Assembly (NCBI GenBank): GCA_018266095.1
Contig: JAFEBC010000283.1
Span: 1 to 5,506, forward strand
DNA length: 5,506 nucleotides
Direction of reading: 5' to 3'
Origin: Deltaproteobacteria bacterium
GTDB taxonomy: Bacteria > Myxococcota > Myxococcia > Myxococcales > 40CM-4-68-19
Shown here: one piece after another, positions 1 through 5,506 of the stretch
Position numbering within the stretch: the stretch's first letter is position 1
Layout: each line of letters begins with the position of its first letter
Position numbers and translations under genes: made by a program
Notes under the pieces: model-generated
The model's input: the letters and a program-made list of their open reading frames with translations, nothing else
Told to the model about the DNA's origin: nothing
Database searches by the model: none

Positions 1-353
1 GGATCCTTGAGCAGCGCCATCGGGCCGAGGAAGCCCACCGCGTCGGCCGCCTTGAGGGCGGCGTCGATGAACAGGGCGTCCTCGCGGGCTTCTTCCGGAC
101 CGCGCTCGTCACCCGCACCCGAGGGCCGCAAGAGGAGGAGCGGCGCGCTGGAATCACGTGCGGCGCGCGCGAAGCCCAGCATGGCCGAGGGCGTCGGCGC
201 CGCGAGCGCCACCAAGAGCGCCTTCTCCTCCAGCGCCGCCCGCATCAGATCGCGCGACGACAAGAGCAGCAAGGGCCGCCCCGCCAGCCGGGTCACGGCC
301 GCGGCGGGCCTGCGCTTCCAGGCGCCAACGGAGGGAGGTGGAACGGAGCCCAT
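1..353 (-). CDS. Unrecognised protein, N-terminal 117 residues, cut by window edge
   Basis: I do not recognise this protein. The frame opens at an ATG (353-351) and stays open to the left edge, so the C-terminal part is missing. The start is well fixed: an in-frame TAG lies only five codons upstream (368-366), and a modest AGGA ribosome site sits 10 bases before the ATG. Third codon positions are almost all G or C, as in a real gene here. The protein is Ala/Leu-rich with short hydrophobic strands (GRPLLLLSS about residues 27-35, ALLVALAAP, APLLLLRPSG) alternating with helices (LMRAALEEKA, AMLGFARAARDSS). This alternation suggests an alpha/beta fold. A remote likeness to the start of a class II aldolase-type TIM barrel crossed my mind, but no catalytic motif is visible, so I make no functional call. 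It has no signal peptide. It lies downstream of the efflux gene on the same strand, separated by a palindromic repeat, so it probably has its own promoter. Confidence 0.7.
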   Translation of the reverse strand, partial: MGSVPPPSVGAWKRRPAAAVTRLAGRPLLLLSSRDLMRAALEEKALLVALAAPTPSAMLGFARAARDSSAPLLLLRPSGAGDERGPEEAREDALFIDAALKAADAVGFLGPMALLKD

Positions 354-454
354 CGCACTCTTGTCCTATCGCGAAGCGGGCGCCTGCGCGTGGGGAAAGA
401 GTGGGTGGGCGTGGGTGCGTGCGCAGCATCGAGGCGGCCAGCGCGAACGGAACA

Positions 455-546
455 TTCACCGCAGAGGCGCCGAAACGCAGAAGACCAGGGCCAGCCAACA
501 ACAACCGATTCCGCGAGCCTCGGCGTCACTGCGCCTCTGCGGTGAA
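455..546. repeat. Interrupted palindromic repeat of the GCAGAG-octamer type (MITE/REP-like)
   Basis: The outer 16 bases of each arm are perfect inverted copies: TTCACCGCAGAGGCGC at 455-470 and GCGCCTCTGCGGTGAA at 531-546. Allowing mismatches, the arms extend to about 29 bases (455-483 and 518-546) with 24 of 29 positions matching, around a 34-base centre. Each arm is made of three related 8-base units. The left arm reads GCAGAGGC, GCCGAAAC, GCAGAAGA (461-484). The right arm, read on the minus strand, gives GCAGAGGC, GCAGTGAC, GCCGAGGC. From general knowledge, TTCACCGCAGAG/GCGCAGAG palindromes recur in many environmental bacterial genomes and give rise to spurious proteins with strings such as HRRGAETQ and FTAEAQ; both strings appear in translations here. 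It has no coding capacity. It lies between two genes on the same strand, and the hairpin could help end transcription of the efflux gene. Confidence 0.8.
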
Positions 547-584
547 CCGTCGCCGTGGCTGTGGCGTACGACCTGGCACCGAAA

Positions 585-1574
585 TCAGTGCACGAGATCC
601 GCGTGCTTGAAGCTCTTCCCCTCGAACTGGATCGTGCTGTGCTCGATGGCGAACTTCGCCTTCAGCACGCCCTGCGCGTCGTTCAGGATCTCGTCGTGCG
701 AGCGGCAGTCCTGGCCCACGCAGTTGTCCACCACCAGGTGACACGAGAGCGACACGAGGCCGCTGGTGATGGTCCACACGTGCAGATCGTGCACCTCGGC
801 GACGCCCTTCACCTGGCGCAAGACGCCCGCGACCTCCACCGGGTCCAGGTGCTTGGGGAAGTTCTCCAAGAGGATGTCGACGGCCTCGCGGCACAGGCGC
901 ACGGCGCTCCACACGATGGTGAAGGCGATGAGGAAGCTGACGATGGGGTCCCACGCGAGCCAGCCCGTGAAGTGGATGAGCGCAACCGACACGAGGACGC
1001 CCACGCTGTTGAGCAGGTCGCCCAAGAGGTGCAGGAACGTCGAGCGCAGGTTCATGCTGCCGTGCGGGCCGGACACGTGCGTGAGCCAGAGGCCGACGCA
1101 GTTGAGCACGATGCCCGCGAGCGCCACGCCGACGACGGTGGTGGTGTGGATCTCCTCGGGGTGACGCAGGCGCGACACGGCCTCCCAGCCGATGCCGATG
1201 GCGATGGCGATGAGCAGGCCGCCGTTGATGAGCGCGGCGACGATCTCCATGCGGTACCAGCCGAAGGTGCGGCGGGCGTCGGCGGGGCGCGAGCCGACCT
1301 TGAGCGCGAAGAGCGAGAGGCCCACGGCGCCGGCGTCGGTGATCATGTGGCCGGCATCCGACAGCAGCGCGAGCGAGTTCGACGCGAGGCCGCCCGCGAG
1401 CTCGACGGCGACCGCGAGCACAGAGATGCCCAAGGTCAGCCAGAGGCGGCGCGACTCGCCCTCGCGCTCGGGGCCGGTGCGGCGCGGGGCGCCGTGATCG
1501 TGGCCGTGTCCGTGCGCGTGATCGTGCCCGTGCGCGTGGTCGTGGCCGTGGTGGTGGTGGTGCCCGTGAGACAC
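585..1574 (-). CDS. czcD: CDF-family zinc/divalent cation efflux transporter (CzcD/ZitB type), complete, 329 aa
   Basis: This inner-membrane proton antiporter family exports Zn2+, and often Cd2+ or Co2+, from the cytoplasm. Residues 3-28 are a His/Asp/Gly tail (13 His within residues 3-27) that probably binds metal. Six membrane segments span about residues 45-225. The metal-site pairs are clear: H76-x3-D80 in SDAGHMITD (TM2) and H182-x3-D186 in HLLGD (TM5), the His/Asp set typical of zinc members. RPADARRTFGWYRMEI (97-111) matches the conserved TM2-TM3 loop. The C-terminal cytoplasmic domain (about 230-329) carries HDLHVWTITSG (262-272) and ends near IEHSTIQFE, as in CzcD and ZitB. The length is normal for the family. 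The start chosen is GTG (1574-1572), directly before the His tail. No good ribosome site precedes it, but the frame has no other plausible start nearby. The symbol is a family-level match, and the metal range cannot be read from sequence. It is divergent from the hydrolase gene across 51 bases. Confidence 0.93.
   Translation of the reverse strand: MSHGHHHHHGHDHAHGHDHAHGHGHDHGAPRRTGPEREGESRRLWLTLGISVLAVAVELAGGLASNSLALLSDAGHMITDAGAVGLSLFALKVGSRPADARRTFGWYRMEIVAALINGGLLIAIAIGIGWEAVSRLRHPEEIHTTTVVGVALAGIVLNCVGLWLTHVSGPHGSMNLRSTFLHLLGDLLNSVGVLVSVALIHFTGWLAWDPIVSFLIAFTIVWSAVRLCREAVDILLENFPKHLDPVEVAGVLRQVKGVAEVHDLHVWTITSGLVSLSCHLVVDNCVGQDCRSHDEILNDAQGVLKAKFAIEHSTIQFEGKSFKHADLVH
1491..1568 (-). repeat. 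Low-complexity His-Asp-Gly codon repeat in the efflux gene
   Basis: This stretch encodes residues 3-28 of the efflux protein, beginning with a run of five His (all CAC) and continuing as alternating HGHDHAHG-like units. At DNA level it is an imperfect tandem array built from GTG-centred steps (CGTGATCGTG, CGTGCGCGTG, CGTGGTCGTG), with two longer copies of CGTGCGCGTG. Such tracts are prone to slippage, so tail length may differ between strains. Histidine-rich tails of this kind are common in zinc and nickel transporters and chaperones and are thought to buffer or sense metal. Confidence 0.85.
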
Positions 1575-1625
1575 GCCGGCAGTTTGTCGGTTGCAGCCGC
1601 GCGCCGCAAGTCGGAGGATGGTCTC
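1575..1625. promoter_or_regulatory. Divergent intergenic region with weak dyad, presumed shared promoter/operator
   Basis: Only 51 bases separate the GTG of the leftward efflux gene from the ATG of the rightward hydrolase gene. Unless promoters lie inside the coding regions, both must be here, nearly overlapping. I see no convincing -35/-10 pair on either strand. The only symmetry is an imperfect dyad at 1591-1609, TTGCAGCCGCGCGCCGCAA, with six of seven outer pairs matching. Short dyads arise easily in GC-rich DNA, so an operator role is speculative. It does not resemble the AT-rich Zur boxes of model bacteria. Confidence 0.35.
1613..1617 (+). promoter_or_regulatory. Ribosome binding site GGAGG for the hydrolase
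   Basis: GGAGG lies eight bases before the ATG at 1626, which is optimal spacing and fixes the hydrolase start. It touches another ATG at 1618, which opens only Met-Val-Ser and stops at a TGA overlapping the hydrolase ATG. With no spacing from the GGAGG, that earlier ATG is unlikely to be used. Confidence 0.8.
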
Positions 1626-2564
1626 ATGACCACTGAAGTGCGCTTTGGCAGGCCCGCGACCTCCGAGGAGGCCTTCGCGGAAGGGGCCGACGGGACGCGG
1701 CTGTTCTACACGATCACTGGCCCCACCAATGGGAAGGCCGACGCCCCGGCGCTGATGCTCTGTGACGGCATCGGCTGCGACGGGTACGCGTGGAAGTACC
1801 TCGTGCGTGATTTCGCCGCGGACCACAAGATCGTGCGCTGGCACTACCGCGGGCACGGGCGCAGCGGGATCCCGCGCGACCTGAAGAAGGTCACCTTCGA
1901 CGACCTGTGCAGCGATCTGCTCGCGGTGCTCAAGGCCACGGGCACGTCCAAGTGCGTGCTGGTCGGGTACTCGATGGGCGTGCAGGTGGTGCTGGAGTTC
2001 CACCGGCGGCACCCGGAGCTCGTGCAGGGCATCATCGTCATGTGCGGCTCGCACGGCCTGCCGCTCGACACCTTCCACGACTCGCGCATCCTGCGCACGC
2101 TCATCCCGCCCATGATGCAGGCGGCTGAGAAGTGGCCGCAGGCGATGGGCATCGTCTGGCGCAGCATGAGCGGCGGCGAGCTCGCGTATCAGATCGCCAC
2201 GCGGTTCGAGGTGAACGGCAGCCTCGTGCGGCGCGACGACTTCCTGCCCTACTTCGACCACCTGGCGGGGATGGATCCGCGCGTGTTCCTGGGCATGCTG
2301 CTCGAGGCGGGCGAGCACTCGGCGTACGACCACCTGCCGCAGATCAAGTGTCCGACGCTCATCGTCGCGGGCACGAACGACACGTTCACGCCGTACTGGC
2401 TGTCCGAGGAGATGCACGATCGCATCCCGGATTCGGAGATGTGCACGGTGCCGGGCGGGACGCACACGTCGATCATCGAGCACCCGGAGCTGGTGAGCCT
2501 GCGCATCGAGAAGTTCCTGGCGCGGGTGCAGAAGACGCTGGCGCCGGCGATGAAGGCCTCGTAG
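1626..2564 (+). CDS. Alpha/beta-hydrolase fold protein, complete, 312 aa
   Basis: This is a probable cytoplasmic esterase or lipase-like hydrolase; the substrate cannot be told. The start is fixed by GGAGG eight bases upstream. The catalytic triad is complete: Ser116 in the nucleophile elbow GYSMG (114-118), Asp252 in VAGTNDTFTP, and His280 in GGTHTSIIEHP. WHYRGHGRSGIP (72-83) is the usual conserved turn after strand 4. The oxyanion region reads LCDGIGCDGYAW (45-56), where many relatives have His-Gly; Cys46 and Asp47 take that place, as in some haloalkane-dehalogenase-like or esterase branches. Residues about 141-235 form a cap domain, helix-rich with several Met residues (LIPPMMQAAEKW). There is no signal peptide or membrane segment. 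The next gene starts 34 bases after the stop on the same strand with no terminator between, so the two are probably one transcript. Family membership is firm; the biological role is open, and it could act in lipid or ester turnover, or on a product of the neighbouring envelope system. Confidence 0.92.
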   Translation: MTTEVRFGRPATSEEAFAEGADGTRLFYTITGPTNGKADAPALMLCDGIGCDGYAWKYLVRDFAADHKIVRWHYRGHGRSGIPRDLKKVTFDDLCSDLLAVLKATGTSKCVLVGYSMGVQVVLEFHRRHPELVQGIIVMCGSHGLPLDTFHDSRILRTLIPPMMQAAEKWPQAMGIVWRSMSGGELAYQIATRFEVNGSLVRRDDFLPYFDHLAGMDPRVFLGMLLEAGEHSAYDHLPQIKCPTLIVAGTNDTFTPYWLSEEMHDRIPDSEMCTVPGGTHTSIIEHPELVSLRIEKFLARVQKTLAPAMKAS

Positions 2565-2598
2565 GCGATGTGCCTCGTCGGGCGTGGGCTCTAGCTCG

Positions 2599-5506
2599 AT
2601 GACGCTCGCGCGCGCCGCGCTGAGGACGCTCGCGGATCGCCTCGTGCACGCGCTCGGGCACGCGCAGGTCTCGCTGCTCGCGATCGCGCTCCTCGCCCTG
2701 CCCGCCCAGGCAGCGCCGGATCCGCGCTACGACTGGCAGACCCTCGACACGCCGCACTTCGAGGTCCACTACTCGCAGGGCAACTACAAGCTGGCGCTGC
2801 GGTTCGCGCAGCTCGCGGAGGAGGCGCACCGAAGGCTCGTGCCGCTCCTCGATCACACGCCGCGCGAGCGCACGCAGATCGTGCTCAACGACGACACCGA
2901 CGACGCCAACGGCTCGGCGACGCCGCTCTACTACAACGAGATCCACGCCTACGCGCCGCCGCCCGACGCGCGCTCGACGCTCTCCGACTTCGACGACTGG
3001 GCCTGGGAGCTCATCAGCCACGAGTACACGCACATCCTGCACCTGGACACGGTGGGCGGCATCCCGGAGGTGGCCAATCAGCTCTTCGGCAAGCTGTGGA
3101 TCCCGAACGGCGCGCAGCCGAACTGGTTCATCGAGGGGCTCGCGGTGCTGTCCGAGAGCGGCGTGTCGTCGGCGGGGCGCATCCGCTCGTCGCTCGAGTC
3201 GATGCTGGTGCGCACGGAGCTGCTCTCGGGGACGTTTCCGCGCCTCGACCAGATCTCGAACCCGATCCTGCAGTTTCCGCGCGGGAACATCCCGTACACG
3301 GTGGGCGCGCGGTTCCTGGCGTGGATCAACGACCACTACGGCCCGGGCGCGCTGCGCGATCTGTCGCACGACTATGGCGCGCGGTTCATTCCGCTGGGCA
3401 TGAACCTCTCGGCGGGCCACGTGCTGGGCAAGACGTACGTGGAGCTCTTCGAGGAGTACAAGGCCAACGAGCTGGCGAAGGCGCGCGCGGTGTCGGCGGA
3501 GGTGCGCGCGGGCGGCGAGACGAAGGTGGAGCTGCTCACGCGGCTCGGCGAGTACGTGGAGAGTCCGCGCTGGAGCCGCGACGGGACGCGGCTGTTCTAT
3601 TCGAGCCAGGGGCCGGACCGGAAGGCCGAGCTGCGCGTGCTGCCCGTGGGTGCGTGCTGCGAGCCCGGGAAGAAGCTGGCGGGCCAGACAGCGCCGGGCG
3701 ACGAGCGGCTGACCACGGGCTTCTCCGAGATGCGGCTCGCGGTGACGCCGGAGGGCGCGCTCGTGTACGCGCGGCCCGAGGTGTTCCAGGAGTTCGTGAC
3801 GCTGTCGGATCTGTATCGCTTCGAGCCGGTCACGGGCGATTCGACGCGGCTCACGCGAGGCCTGCGCGCCTCGGAGCCCGAGGTGGCGCGCGATGGCTCG
3901 ATCGCGTTCGTGCAGCGGCTCGCAGGCGGGCGCACGGCCATCAGCCTGCTGGACGCGCACGCGACGGAGGGCGCGGAGCCCACGATTCTGTACGAGGACC
4001 CCGAGCGCGGGCCGGTGGGCTCGCCGCGCTTCTCTCCCGATGGGAACCTCATCGCCTTCATCGATCACGGGCACGCGGCGTGGTCCCTGCGGCTCATCGG
4101 GCGCGACGGCGCGGGGTTCACCGAGCTGACGAGCGACCGGGCCATCGTGCGCGATCCGAGCTGGAGCAGCGACGGGCGCTACGTGCTGTTCTCGAGCGAC
4201 CGTTCGGGCGTGTACGATCTCTACGCGCTGCGCCTCGCCGACCGCGCGCTCCTGCGCATCACGCGCGTGGTCACGGGCGCCTTCGAGCCGGAGCTGTCGC
4301 CGGATCAGACGCAGCTCGCGTTCATCCACTACGGGCCGCGCGGGTACGATCTCGCGCGCATCGCCGTCGACCTCGACGCGCTCCAGCCGGCGGGCCGCGC
4401 GCTCGCGGACAGCGAGCGTCCCGAGCCGTTCCAAAGGCCCGCCGACGAGCTGTTTCCGGCGCGCCCGTACAATCCGCTGCCCACGCTCCTGCCCAAGTGG
4501 TGGCTCCCGTACGCGGGCGTGGACGCCATCGGCAGCACCATCGGCGCGTTCTCCAGCGGCACCGACTCCGTGGGGCGCCACGAGTGGTCGGCGACTGCGT
4601 GGGTAGGCGTGGATTCCAAGGAGCCCGGCTGGACGCTGAACTACACGAACCACACGCTGTACCCCGACCTGACCCTGAGCTTCTCGCGCGACCTCGTGGT
4701 GCCCGCGGGGCTGCCCTACAACGCCGAGCGCCAGCTCTTCACGGCCGCGTACCTGAGCGTCCCCTGGTCGAGCTACGCGCGCGCGTTCTCGCTCACGGCC
4801 GGATACGAGCTGCTGCACCTCGCCCGGGACGTCGACCCCTTCCACCGCGCGCCGCCCGACGGCTTCCAGGCCGACCTCTATCTCGGCTTCTCGTACACGG
4901 ACGCGTTCCGCTTCGCGCGCTCGATCAGCACCGAGGAGGGCCAGCGCTTCACCTTGAACTTCCGCGTGGCCGACCCCGCGCTCGGGAGCAACTTCTCGTT
5001 CTGGCAGGCCTCGGCGGCCTACGCGCGCTACTTCGCGCTGCCGTGGACGTGGAGCGGCAAGCCCCTGCACCACGTGCTCGCCGTGCGCCTCTCGGGAGGC
5101 CTCTCGCAGGGCGACCTCTCCGAGCGGCACCTGTTCTCGCTGGGCGGCTTCCAGCAGACCGACTTGATCCAAGCAGTCGTGAATCCCACGGCGGCGCCCT
5201 CGCGCGTCCTGCGCGGCTTCATGGGCGGCGCGTTCGGCGGCGAGGAGTACGGGCTCGCCACGGTGGAGTATCGCTTCCCCTTCGCGGACATCGAGGCGGG
5301 AGCGTGGACGTTGCCCGTGTTCCTACGGCGGCTTCACTTCGCGGTCTTCAGTGACGTGGGCGACGCGTTCACCTTCAGCCGGCACGACGCGCAGCTCAAT
5401 GTGGGCGTGGGCGGCGAGCTGCGCGCCGAGGTGGTGCTGGGGTGGTACCTGCCCACCGACCTGCGCGTCGGGTGCGCCCAAGGGGTCACGAATTCCCCCT
5501 ACGCCA
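2599..5506 (+). CDS. Outer-membrane fusion protein: MA-type metallopeptidase, TolB-like propeller, Omp85-like barrel (3' end missing)
   Basis: 969 codons are visible and the frame is open at the right edge; the barrel looks almost finished, so only a short tail is likely missing. Residues 1-38 form a signal peptide: a basic start, the hydrophobic core VSLLAIALLAL, and probable cleavage after AQA (36-38). Residues about 45-300 resemble the peptidase MA/gluzincin fold. They carry HEYTH (141-145, zinc ligands His141 and His145, catalytic Glu142), then WFIEGLA with Glu179 as the likely third ligand. Six propeller repeats of the PD40/TolB kind begin near residues 319, 375, 425, 475, 518 and 561 (SPRWSRDG, SPRFSPDG, DPSWSSDG, EPELSPD). 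Residues about 630-969 are rich in alternating aromatic strands, with SLGG (847-850), LRGF (871-874, the Omp85 loop-6 signature), VEYRFPF and FSDVGDAF (917-924), as in BamA-type barrels. ATG 2599 was chosen; GTG at 2584 or 2644 are alternatives, and no strong ribosome site is seen, so translation may be coupled to the hydrolase. Proposed role: an envelope protease or assembly factor held at the outer membrane. That role is inference. Confidence 0.88.
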   Translation, partial: MTLARAALRTLADRLVHALGHAQVSLLAIALLALPAQAAPDPRYDWQTLDTPHFEVHYSQGNYKLALRFAQLAEEAHRRLVPLLDHTPRERTQIVLNDDTDDANGSATPLYYNEIHAYAPPPDARSTLSDFDDWAWELISHEYTHILHLDTVGGIPEVANQLFGKLWIPNGAQPNWFIEGLAVLSESGVSSAGRIRSSLESMLVRTELLSGTFPRLDQISNPILQFPRGNIPYTVGARFLAWINDHYGPGALRDLSHDYGARFIPLGMNLSAGHVLGKTYVELFEEYKANELAKARAVSAEVRAGGETKVELLTRLGEYVESPRWSRDGTRLFYSSQGPDRKAELRVLPVGACCEPGKKLAGQTAPGDERLTTGFSEMRLAVTPEGALVYARPEVFQEFVTLSDLYRFEPVTGDSTRLTRGLRASEPEVARDGSIAFVQRLAGGRTAISLLDAHATEGAEPTILYEDPERGPVGSPRFSPDGNLIAFIDHGHAAWSLRLIGRDGAGFTELTSDRAIVRDPSWSSDGRYVLFSSDRSGVYDLYALRLADRALLRITRVVTGAFEPELSPDQTQLAFIHYGPRGYDLARIAVDLDALQPAGRALADSERPEPFQRPADELFPARPYNPLPTLLPKWWLPYAGVDAIGSTIGAFSSGTDSVGRHEWSATAWVGVDSKEPGWTLNYTNHTLYPDLTLSFSRDLVVPAGLPYNAERQLFTAAYLSVPWSSYARAFSLTAGYELLHLARDVDPFHRAPPDGFQADLYLGFSYTDAFRFARSISTEEGQRFTLNFRVADPALGSNFSFWQASAAYARYFALPWTWSGKPLHHVLAVRLSGGLSQGDLSERHLFSLGGFQQTDLIQAVVNPTAAPSRVLRGFMGGAFGGEEYGLATVEYRFPFADIEAGAWTLPVFLRRLHFAVFSDVGDAFTFSRHDAQLNVGVGGELRAEVVLGWYLPTDLRVGCAQGVTNSPYA

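Noticed and set aside
1..6. GGATCC exactly at the first base, with GAATTC at 5490-5495
   Set aside because: These could reflect cloning ends, but both are common hexamers, and the flanking frames read through them normally, so nothing biological is implied.
7..741. 244-codon plus-strand frame crossing the palindromic repeat
   Set aside because: It spans the repeat, giving the well-known artefact string HRRGAETQ, and lies opposite real minus-strand genes.
555..1625. N-terminal extension of the hydrolase back to 555 on the plus strand
   Set aside because: It runs opposite the efflux gene and has no domains; GGAGG at 1613-1617 with the ATG at 1626 gives a clear start.
1618..1629. Three-codon mini-ORF (Met-Val-Ser-stop) overlapping the hydrolase ATG
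   Set aside because: The ribosome site abuts its ATG with no spacing, so initiation there is unlikely; the overlap is probably chance.
1575..2483. N-terminal extension of the efflux protein reaching back to 2483 on the minus strand
   Set aside because: The extension runs opposite the hydrolase gene, is Arg/His-rich and motif-free; the true protein starts at the GTG before the His tail.
2473..5172. 899-codon open frame on the minus strand
   Set aside because: It lies opposite the large plus-strand gene, is composed mostly of Arg, Ala, Val, Glu and His, and has no recognisable motif; it is a GC-driven shadow.
3096..5354. 752-codon open frame on the plus strand, offset from the real gene
   Set aside because: Its translation is an Arg/Ala/Gly-rich string without domains, while the overlapping frame from 2599 shows a signal peptide, HEYTH, propeller and barrel motifs.

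Overview
The window is GC-rich throughout, and every convincing reading frame prefers G or C at the third codon position. This composition, together with the large outer-membrane protein and a GCAGAG-type palindromic repeat, fits a Gram-negative soil or sediment bacterium of the Myxococcota/Deltaproteobacteria kind. The lineage is inference from style, not from a marker gene. There are no RNA genes, CRISPR arrays, transposase genes or origins that I can support.

Left half, minus strand. The window opens inside an unrecognised gene (353 down to the left edge). Upstream of it, a gap of about 230 bases holds a 92-base interrupted palindrome (455-546) built from 8-base units. Next is a complete cation diffusion facilitator (CDF) metal-efflux gene of the CzcD/ZitB type (1574-585), with an extreme His/Asp/Gly-rich N-terminal tail.

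A 51-base divergent gap (1575-1625) must hold the start signals for both the efflux gene and the rightward genes. The only strong signal there is a GGAGG ribosome site.

Right half, plus strand. A complete alpha/beta hydrolase (1626-2564) is followed after 34 bases by a very large gene that runs off the right edge (2599-5506, 969 codons visible). That protein appears to join four parts: a signal peptide, a zinc-metallopeptidase domain of the MA type (HEYTH plus a downstream Glu), a six-repeat TolB-like beta-propeller, and an Omp85/BamA-like outer-membrane barrel with an LRGF signature. The two genes are probably co-transcribed.

The most interesting items are the peptidase-propeller-barrel fusion and the palindromic repeat. 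The efflux and hydrolase genes are ordinary family members by sequence. Many long open frames opposite or beside the real genes are artefacts of high GC.
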